From CAYLNK01 sp964384675 (GTDB lineage Bacteria; Acidobacteriota; Thermoanaerobaculia; UBA5066), in assembly GCA_964384675.1 (NCBI GenBank), contig CAYLNK010000193.1, forward strand, positions 1 to 12,562: a stretch of 12,562 nt of DNA, given 5' to 3'. Positions within the stretch are counted from its first letter, which is position 1. Every line of letters begins with the position of its first letter. This document shows, piece by piece, positions 5,956-11,826 of the stretch. A program made the translations under genes and the position numbers. The notes below the pieces were generated by a model. That model saw only the letters and a program-made list of their open reading frames with translations. It had not been told where the DNA came from and did no database searches.

Positions 5956-7847
5956 CGGAGGCTCCCTCGATCCCGATCTCGGTCGTCGTGCCGTCGTACC
6001 GGAGGGAGTCGATCCTCCTGGACACGCTGGCGGCGGTGGTCCCCCTCCTGGGGCCGCGGGACGAGCTCGTCGTCGTCGACCAGACGCCGGTGCACCAGAC
6101 CGCGACCGAGGCGGCGCTTCGGGACCTGGCCGGGCGGGGCGACATCCGCTGGATCCGCAAGACCCGCCCCAGCATCTGCGAGGCGATGAACGTGGGGGCG
6201 CTCCTGGCAGGCGGGGAGGTCATCCTGTTCCTGGACGACGACGTGGTCCCGACCGCTGGCCTGCTGGAGGCGCACCGGCGCCTTCACTCGGCCCCGGACC
6301 CTCCCCTCGCCGTCTGCGGTCAGGTCCTCCAGCCGTGGAACCCCGAGCCGGTCCGCGCCGTCGCCGACGACGGCACCGAGTTCGACCCGGCGTTCGACAG
6401 GGCCTGCGACATCCTCGCGCCCACGACCTGTAACTTCTCCATTCGCCGGGCGACGTTCCTCGCGATCGGGGGGATGGACGAGAACTTCTCGGGCGGGAGC
6501 CACCGGTGCGACGCGGAGCTGGGGTACCGGCTCTTCGGACGGACGGGGCGAAAGGTGCGCTTCGATCCCTCGGCCCACCTGCGGCACCTCCACTCGGGAG
6601 GCGGGACCCGGGCCTTCGGCGCGAAGGACTCGTGGGGGGCGCTGGGCACGGCGATCAGCGACCACTACTTCGCGGCCCGGGCCCTCGGCGGGGCGGCCGG
6701 GCTCCGTTACTCGCTCCACCGGCTGCTTCGGGCGCCGATCAACAAGTACACCCTGTCGCACCCGTGGCTGATCCCGTCCCTCTGTCTCCGGGAGCTCGTC
6801 GCCCTGCTGACGGCACGCCTCCGCCGCCGGCGGCACCCCGAGAACTACGTCAAGCCCGTCGAGCGTTACGTCGACGTGGTCCGGCCCGAGGACGCCTCGG
6901 GGGACGCCGCGCCGGACTCCCTGACGGTCGTCCTCCCGTCCTACATGCGCGAGGACGTCCTGGTCAGCACGCTGCGAGCGGTGGTGGCGATCCTCGCGCC
7001 GAGCGACGAGGTGGTGGTCGTGGACCAGACCCCGAGGCACGAGCCCGCCACCGAGGCGGCGCTCCGGGAGCTCGAGGGCGCCGGCCGGGTCCGCTGGGTC
7101 CGCAAGGCGAAGCCCAGCATCTGCGAGGCGATGAACGTCGGCGCTCTCGTCGCCCGGGGGCACGTCCTCGTTTTCCTGGACGACGACGTGGTGCCCTCCG
7201 CCGGACTCCTCGAGGCGCACCGCCGGGCGGTCGCGGGACCCGGATGCCCCCCGGCGGTGTGCGGTCAGGTGCTCCAGCCGTGGAACGAAGCCCCCGTCTC
7301 CCACACCGCGAGCTTCGAGGTCGGCTTCGACCCGGCCTACGACAGGCCGTGTGAGATCCTGGGCCTCATGGCGGGCAACTTCTCCATCCGGAGGGAGACG
7401 TTCCTCCGCGTCGGCGGGATGGACGAGAACTTCACCGGCGGAAGCCACCGTTGCGACACCGAGCTCGGATACCGGATCCACCTGAGGACGGGGCGCCGGG
7501 TCGCGTTCGACCCGGCGGCCACCCTCCGGCACCTGCACGCCGGAGGCGGCACCCGCTCGTTCGGCACCAAGGACTCGTGGGGGAGCCTCGGCTCGGCGAT
7601 CAGCGACTACTACTTCGCGCTCCGCTGTCTCCCCGCGGGGCGTGCCGTCCCCTACGTGCTGCGCCGCCTCCTGCGCGCGCCGGTCAACCGGTACACCGCC
7701 GCGCGGCCCTGGCTGATCCCGTCCCTGGCGCTCCGGGAGCTCGTCGCCCTGTCGCGGGCGGCGCTGCGCCGGCTGCGGCGCCCCGACAATTACGTGAAGA
7801 GCCTCGCGAGCTATCCGGACGTCGAGGCAGTCCGAGGAGAGAGATGA
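5952..7847 (+). CDS. Tandem double-domain family 2-like glycosyltransferase (DQTP type)
   Basis: This 631-residue protein is two near-copies of a 300-residue GT-A domain. Copy 1 has ISVVVPSY at residue 9, VVVDQTP (D43), PSICEAMNVG, FLDDDVVP (D95-D97), MDENFSGGSHRCDAELGYR (from 175), and a basic C-terminal helical part with LLRAPINKY and HPWLIPS. Copy 2 repeats all of these 315 residues later: LTVVLPSY at 324, D358, D410-D412, M490 onward, LLRAPVNRY and RPWLIPS. Where most GT2 enzymes have DDGS, both copies have DQTP, so the second Asp is missing. The DDD motif would bind metal, and the Asp of HRCD (D187, D502) is the likely catalytic base. The hydrophobic-basic tail of each copy may sit on the membrane. 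Start is GTG with GGAG eight bases upstream (5940-5943). The glycosyltransferase fold is clear. Dual specificity or chain extension is inference. Confidence 0.88.
   Translation: MTEAPSIPISVVVPSYRRESILLDTLAAVVPLLGPRDELVVVDQTPVHQTATEAALRDLAGRGDIRWIRKTRPSICEAMNVGALLAGGEVILFLDDDVVPTAGLLEAHRRLHSAPDPPLAVCGQVLQPWNPEPVRAVADDGTEFDPAFDRACDILAPTTCNFSIRRATFLAIGGMDENFSGGSHRCDAELGYRLFGRTGRKVRFDPSAHLRHLHSGGGTRAFGAKDSWGALGTAISDHYFAARALGGAAGLRYSLHRLLRAPINKYTLSHPWLIPSLCLRELVALLTARLRRRRHPENYVKPVERYVDVVRPEDASGDAAPDSLTVVLPSYMREDVLVSTLRAVVAILAPSDEVVVVDQTPRHEPATEAALRELEGAGRVRWVRKAKPSICEAMNVGALVARGHVLVFLDDDVVPSAGLLEAHRRAVAGPGCPPAVCGQVLQPWNEAPVSHTASFEVGFDPAYDRPCEILGLMAGNFSIRRETFLRVGGMDENFTGGSHRCDTELGYRIHLRTGRRVAFDPAATLRHLHAGGGTRSFGTKDSWGSLGSAISDYYFALRCLPAGRAVPYVLRRLLRAPVNRYTAARPWLIPSLALRELVALSRAALRRLRRPDNYVKSLASYPDVEAVRGER
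5976..7820 (+). repeat. Gap-free internal tandem duplication, period 945 bp
   Basis: Copy 1 (5976-6875) and copy 2 (6921-7820) are each 900 bases and align without insertion or deletion at a constant offset of 945 bases. A hand count over the 300 aligned residue pairs gives about 198 identities, near two thirds. Identical DNA blocks include 6168-6193 against 7113-7138 and 6786-6806 against 7731-7751, both at exactly the same offset. Confidence 0.9.
7834..7839 (+). promoter_or_regulatory. Shine-Dalgarno sequence for the epimerase gene
   Basis: GAGGAG lies four bases before the ATG at 7844, in the final codons of the double glycosyltransferase gene. It fixes the ATG in the ATGA overlap as the start, which also puts the Rossmann glycine motif at the expected distance from the N-terminus. 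Confidence 0.6.
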
Positions 7848-8812
7848 CCACCTACCTGATCACCGGCGGGGCCGGCTTCATCGGGAGCCACCTCGCCGAG
7901 CACCTGCTGGCCCGGGGCGACCGCGTCCTGGTGATCGACGACCTGTCGACCGGCAGCATCGCCAACATCGAGGGGATGAAGGGCAACCCCCGGTTCGAGT
8001 ACGTGCTCGACAGCGTGATGAGCCGAGGCGTGATGAGCGAGCTCGTCGACCGCGCCGACGCGGTCTTCCACCTGGCGGCCGCCGTCGGCGTCAAGCTCAT
8101 CGTCGAGAGCCCGGTGCGGACCATCGAGACCAACGTGAAGGGCACCGAGGTCGTGCTCGATCTCGCCAACAAGAAGAAGAAGCCGGTGCTCCTGGCATCG
8201 ACCTCCGAGGTGTACGGCAAGGCGACCAAGATCCCGTTCTGCGAGGAGGACGACCTGGTCCTCGGGGCCACCCACAAGGGGCGCTGGTCCTACGCCTGCA
8301 GCAAGGCCCTCGACGAGTTCCTGGGGCTCGCCTACTTCCACGAGAAACGCCTGCCGCTCACCATCGCGCGGCTCTTCAACACCGTCGGACCCCGCCAGTC
8401 GGCCCGGTACGGAATGGTGCTGCCGAACTTCGTCCGCCAGGCTCTGGCCGGCAAGCCGATCACGGTCTACGGCGACGGCGAGCAGAGCCGATGCTTCGGC
8501 TACGTCGGAGACGTCGTCGAGGCGGTCGCGAAGCTGATCGGCGAGGAGTCGGCGTACGGGCGGGTCTTCAACATCGGCTCGCAGGAGGAGATCACCATCG
8601 CCGGCCTCGCCCGGCTGGTGAAGGAGCGGCTCGGCAGCCCGTCGGAGATCGCCTTCGTCCCGTACGACCAGGCGTACGAATCCGGCTTCGAGGACATGCG
8701 GCGCCGGGTGCCCGACATCCGCAGGATCGGGGAGCTGATCGGCTTCGTCCCGAGGACGAGCGTCGCCGAGATCGTGGACCGCGTGGCGGCCCACGAGCGG
8801 GTGACGGTCTGA
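7844..8812 (+). CDS. NAD-dependent nucleotide-sugar epimerase/dehydratase (UDP-glucuronate decarboxylase-like)
   Basis: This 322-residue extended short-chain dehydrogenase would convert one nucleotide sugar into another in the cytoplasm to feed the glycosyltransferases. The NAD-binding glycines G8, G11 and G14 (TGGAGFIGS) and the acidic residue D32 at the end of the second strand are present. The catalytic set is also visible: STSEVYG with T120 and E122, and YACSK with Y150 and K154. FHLAAAVGV, NVKGTE, ARLFNTVGPRQ and the late motif FGYVGDVVEA are family hallmarks. The STSEVYG form and overall length resemble UDP-glucuronate decarboxylases (UDP-xylose synthases) and related 4-epimerases, but I cannot tell decarboxylation, epimerisation and dehydration apart from the sequence. 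A run of four lysines near residue 110 is unusual for this Arg-rich locus. Start is ATG with a good ribosome site, overlapping the previous stop by four bases. Confidence 0.92.
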   Translation: MTTYLITGGAGFIGSHLAEHLLARGDRVLVIDDLSTGSIANIEGMKGNPRFEYVLDSVMSRGVMSELVDRADAVFHLAAAVGVKLIVESPVRTIETNVKGTEVVLDLANKKKKPVLLASTSEVYGKATKIPFCEEDDLVLGATHKGRWSYACSKALDEFLGLAYFHEKRLPLTIARLFNTVGPRQSARYGMVLPNFVRQALAGKPITVYGDGEQSRCFGYVGDVVEAVAKLIGEESAYGRVFNIGSQEEITIAGLARLVKERLGSPSEIAFVPYDQAYESGFEDMRRRVPDIRRIGELIGFVPRTSVAEIVDRVAAHERVTV

Positions 8813-8834
8813 CCGTGCACCAGGGCCCCCTCCG

Positions 8835-9191
8835 ATGACGGTTTCCGCCAGCCAGTGGATCCTCGGGGCCGCGCTCGTCGGCCTGGCCGTCTACGTCTTC
8901 CGTCTACGGAGCACGACCGCCGACCGGCTGATCTACGCCGTGCTGGCCTTCGTCGGGCTGGTCTTCGTCGCCTGGCCGGACCTCTCGACGCGGCTCGCGC
9001 ACGCGGTGGGGATCGGCCGGGGCACCGACCTCGTGCTCTACGTCTTCGCGCTCTTCAGCCTCTTCCACTTCGTGACGCTCGAGTCCCGCCTCAAGTCCCT
9101 CGAGGGGAAGCTCACCCGCGTGGCTCGAGAGGCCGCGCTGGCGAGCCCCCGGTCCGGGCCCGAGCCGGCGGGGGGCACGGAGGAGCCTTGA
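8835..9191 (+). CDS. DUF2304-type small membrane protein
   Basis: This 118-residue protein has three hydrophobic segments at about residues 8-24, 31-48 and 64-82, followed by a short charged helix (ESRLKSLEGKLTRVARE) that could form a coiled coil and a Pro/Gly-rich end. The motif GIGRGTDLVLYVF at the third segment matches the DUF2304 family, whose members sit in polysaccharide loci, often next to a dolichol-phosphate-mannose-synthase-like GT2. They are thought to assist that enzyme or a flippase at the membrane, but the function is not settled. Here the neighbours are an epimerase and a GT4. The gene begins after the only real gap in the operon (22 bases, 8813-8834), in which I see no promoter or hairpin. 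AGGG at 8822-8825 is a weak ribosome site. Confidence 0.82.
   Translation: MTVSASQWILGAALVGLAVYVFRLRSTTADRLIYAVLAFVGLVFVAWPDLSTRLAHAVGIGRGTDLVLYVFALFSLFHFVTLESRLKSLEGKLTRVAREAALASPRSGPEPAGGTEEP
9179..9185 (+). promoter_or_regulatory. Shine-Dalgarno sequence deciding a TTG start
   Basis: GGAGGAG ends two bases before the TTG at 9188 (the GGAGG core ends four bases before). There is no earlier usable start in the intended frame after the end of the preceding gene. The next in-frame GTG, at 9238, would remove the first beta strand (AAFVLTHR). The TTGA overlap at 9188-9191 also follows the operon's pattern. Confidence 0.6.
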
Positions 9192-10396
9192 GGCCGCTGC
9201 GCGCCGCGTTCGTCCTGACCCACCGGATCCAGTACTTCGTGAACCTCCTGGACGAGCTCCACCGGAGGGGGAACGTCGAGATCCTCGCCGTCTACAGCCA
9301 CGACGGCACCCGGATCCAGGACGCGGGCTTCGGCCGGAAGATCGTCTGGGACAACCGGACGGGCAGCCGGTTCCCCGAGGTCTCGCTCTCCGACAGCGTG
9401 GAGCGGGCGCATGGCCCGTTCCTCGCGAGCTTCAGCCGGGAGCTGGCCGGGGTCCTGGAGGCGTTCGGGCCCGACGTCGTCCAGCTCAACGGATACGGCC
9501 ACGCCGTGCAGATGCAGGCGTGGCGCTGGTGCGCGCGCCACGGCGTCCCGTACGTCGTGCGGGGCGACGGGGACGACATCCAGCAGAAGGGGGCTCTCAA
9601 GACCGCGCTCCGGAGGGCGTTGGTCGCGCCGCTCGTGAAGGGCGCCCTCCGGGTCGCCTTCCAGGGGGAGCAGAACCGCCGCTACTGGGCGAAGAACGGA
9701 GCGTCACCCGAGCAGCTCGTCTGGATCCCGTGCGTTTCCGACTCGGAGGTGTTCCGGTCCGCCGCCTTCCCGGAGGACGGGGCACGGCAGCGATTCCGGA
9801 CGGAGAACGGAGCGGCCCCTGGCGACACGGTGTTCGTGGTGTCGGGCAAGCTCGAGACCGGAAAACGGCCCGCGGACGCGATCGAGGCGCTCGCCGGCGG
9901 CGCGCCCGGGTCGCTGCGCGTCTGGTTCCTCGGCTCGGGAGCCGAGGAGGAGGGTCTTCGGGAGCTGGCCTCCCGGCGCGGTGTGGCCGGGCGGGTGCGC
10001 TTCTGGGGCTTCCGGAACCAGAGGGAGATTCCCGCGATCCTCCAGGCGGCCGACGTCCTGCTGCACGTCTCCGGGGCCGACCGCTGGCCGTACGCGGTCC
10101 TCGAGGGCGCGGTCTCGGGGCTCGCGCTCCTGCTCTCCGACATGACGGGGTCCCGGTTCGACTGGATGCCGGGAGAGCCTCCGGGTCTCGTCTTCCCGAC
10201 CGGCGACGTCGACGCCTTGCGGCGGGAGATGGTCCGCCTGGCGTCCGAGCCGGCGGCGCTGGCCCGCTATCAGCGGAGCGCGCTCGCGAAGGCCGCGCGC
10301 TATACCGAGGCCGAGTTCTGTCGCATCTTCGAGTCGATCGCGGTCGAGGCCGCGGGGCGAGGCCGGATCGCCAGGCCCGGAGGGGCTGCGGCGTGA
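9188..10396 (+). CDS. Family 4 glycosyltransferase (GT-B fold)
   Basis: This 402-residue protein has the two-lobe layout of retaining GT4 enzymes, which transfer a sugar from a nucleotide donor. The acceptor lobe runs from AAFVLTHR to about residue 205 and includes DVVQLNGYGHAVQ and PYVVRGDGDD. The donor lobe starts near FVVSGKLETGKRP (S219-G220-K221, K226), the usual G-R/K-L...K-G phosphate-binding strand. It continues with VWFLGSGAEEEGL, RVRFWGFRNQREIPAIL and the signature DRWPYAVLEGAVSG. There the usual EX7E pair appears as D298 and E306, so the first acid is Asp rather than Glu. Start is TTG, the only one in the operon, set by a nearby Shine-Dalgarno and a four-base overlap with the DUF2304 gene. 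No membrane segment is apparent. The family is certain; the sugar and linkage are unknown. Confidence 0.9.
   Translation: MRPLRAAFVLTHRIQYFVNLLDELHRRGNVEILAVYSHDGTRIQDAGFGRKIVWDNRTGSRFPEVSLSDSVERAHGPFLASFSRELAGVLEAFGPDVVQLNGYGHAVQMQAWRWCARHGVPYVVRGDGDDIQQKGALKTALRRALVAPLVKGALRVAFQGEQNRRYWAKNGASPEQLVWIPCVSDSEVFRSAAFPEDGARQRFRTENGAAPGDTVFVVSGKLETGKRPADAIEALAGGAPGSLRVWFLGSGAEEEGLRELASRRGVAGRVRFWGFRNQREIPAILQAADVLLHVSGADRWPYAVLEGAVSGLALLLSDMTGSRFDWMPGEPPGLVFPTGDVDALRREMVRLASEPAALARYQRSALAKAARYTEAEFCRIFESIAVEAAGRGRIARPGGAAA
10379..10385 (+). promoter_or_regulatory. Shine-Dalgarno sequence for the polymerase/ligase-like gene
   Basis: GGAGGGG lies seven bases before the GTG at 10393. It fixes the start of the membrane protein so that its first hydrophobic segment begins immediately at MIDFLIFGVF. 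Confidence 0.6.
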
Positions 10397-11826
10397 TCGA
10401 CTTCCTGATCTTCGGCGTCTTCCTCGCGGCGGCCGCATCGGCCTCCAACTTCAGGGTGGGGTTCACTCTCTGCGTGATCGCCGGCCTCGTCCAGGATCCG
10501 ATCCGGAAGTCGATCGTCGGGGAGCCCGTCCTCCTCACCGCGCTCGCCGCGGGGCTGTTCGGTCTGGCCTTCCTCGCGGGACGCGCGCGAGGTCTCCCCC
10601 TGAAGCTCAGCGCCCTCCATTTCTGGGGCGATCCGTCGGTCCGCGTCGCGCTCGAGACGTACATCGGCGTGGTGGTCCTGATGTGCGGCGTCACGCTGGC
10701 GCGGACCGGGAGTGTGTTCCTGGCGACCCTCGGGCTGGTCGCCTACCTGGCCCCGCTCCCCGCCCTCCTCGGAGGGAACCTCTATTTCCGGGGTCCGGAG
10801 GACGCGCGGCGCTACATCCGCCTCTACCTCGCCGGCTCGATCCCGATGCTCGCGGGCATCTACCTCTCGTATGCCGGGTACACCTGGCAGATCCTCGACT
10901 CCGTCGGATACGGTCTCTGGGTCTACGGTCAGAACGAGGCGGTCCGCCTGCACAGCGGGTTCTTCCGGGCCCCCGAGATCGCGGCCTGGCACGCGGGGCA
11001 CGCGATCATCCTGATCCTCATCGATCTGGTGGTGTTCTCCAGGAAGGGCATGAGGAGCCTCCTGGCCGCCCCTCTGGTCCTCGGCCTCCTCGGCGCGATG
11101 CTCCTGACCGGGCGGCGGAAGTTCCTCGGCGAGCTCGTCATCTTCATCGTGGCCTACGCGCTCCTGCTCTTCTGGCTGGGGCGGGGCCCGTCGCGCCTGA
11201 CGAAGGTCCTGGGACCGATCGTGATCGCCGCGATGGTCCTGACCCAGCTCTCGTTCTTCAAGGACGCCAAGCAGTCGAGCTTCGCGTTCTTCCTGCAGCG
11301 CGGCGCCACGACCGCAGACGACGCGCCGCAGCGCTACAGCACGTTCTTCGAGAGCATCCGGTACATCCGGGCGCAGAACGGGCTCTTCGGGAGCGGCGCG
11401 GGCGTCGGGAGCCAGGGGAGCCAGTACCTCGGGCTCTCCGGCGACTTCGGCATCGGTCAGGCGGCGGAGACGGGCCCCGGGAAGGTCCTCGCGGAGATGG
11501 GGATCCAGGGCATCTTCGTGATCCTGCTGCTGCTGTACCGGCTCGCCCGGTACGCGGTCCGTACCCTCCGCCAGCTGGGCGGGGGCGACCCGCTCCGGCT
11601 CCGGCTGATCTGCGGCCTCACCGCGCTGCTGATCGCGAACGGCACCGTGTTCTTCGCCGCGCACCAGGTCTACGGGGATCCGTTCATCCTCCTCAACCTC
11701 GGCTGGATCGCCGGCTTCATCGTCGCGATCCCGGGAACCGCGCCGGCCGCCGTCCCGCAGACGGCCCGGCAGGCTGCGAGCCTGGCCCCGCAGCGCGAGC
11801 GCCTCTTCCTGGCCGTGACCCGGTGA
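10393..11826 (+). CDS. Polytopic membrane protein, O-antigen polymerase/ligase-like
   Basis: This 477-residue protein has about ten or eleven hydrophobic stretches, starting at the N-terminus and ending near residue 455, followed by a polar tail. Features in common with Wzy/WaaL-type proteins are the extracytoplasmic segment RLHSGFFRAPEIAAWHAG (R185, G189, P194), similar to the R..G.f..P pattern of that family, and a membrane-edge TGRRK (239-243), where many relatives have TGSRG. The loop NGLFGSGAGVGSQ (329 onward) adds a Gly-rich motif. Such proteins polymerise lipid-linked oligosaccharide units or transfer the chain to an acceptor on the periplasmic side. The family diverges strongly in sequence, so this call rests on topology, short motifs and location between two GT4 genes. 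Polymerase against ligase cannot be decided. Start is GTG with a good ribosome site and a four-base overlap upstream. Confidence 0.72.
   Translation: MIDFLIFGVFLAAAASASNFRVGFTLCVIAGLVQDPIRKSIVGEPVLLTALAAGLFGLAFLAGRARGLPLKLSALHFWGDPSVRVALETYIGVVVLMCGVTLARTGSVFLATLGLVAYLAPLPALLGGNLYFRGPEDARRYIRLYLAGSIPMLAGIYLSYAGYTWQILDSVGYGLWVYGQNEAVRLHSGFFRAPEIAAWHAGHAIILILIDLVVFSRKGMRSLLAAPLVLGLLGAMLLTGRRKFLGELVIFIVAYALLLFWLGRGPSRLTKVLGPIVIAAMVLTQLSFFKDAKQSSFAFFLQRGATTADDAPQRYSTFFESIRYIRAQNGLFGSGAGVGSQGSQYLGLSGDFGIGQAAETGPGKVLAEMGIQGIFVILLLLYRLARYAVRTLRQLGGGDPLRLRLICGLTALLIANGTVFFAAHQVYGDPFILLNLGWIAGFIVAIPGTAPAAVPQTARQAASLAPQRERLFLAVTR

Noticed and set aside
8813..8834. Possible internal promoter or terminator in the only 22-base gap
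   Set aside because: The gap is too short for a full promoter. The GGGCCC palindrome has no long stem and no T run, so neither a terminator nor a promoter is supported.
10300..11664. A 454-codon minus-strand open frame opposite the membrane protein gene
   Set aside because: Its product is a repetitive, highly charged Glu/Arg/Asp-rich sequence without motifs, the typical mirror of codons for hydrophobic residues. The + strand frame encodes a credible membrane protein with a ribosome site.
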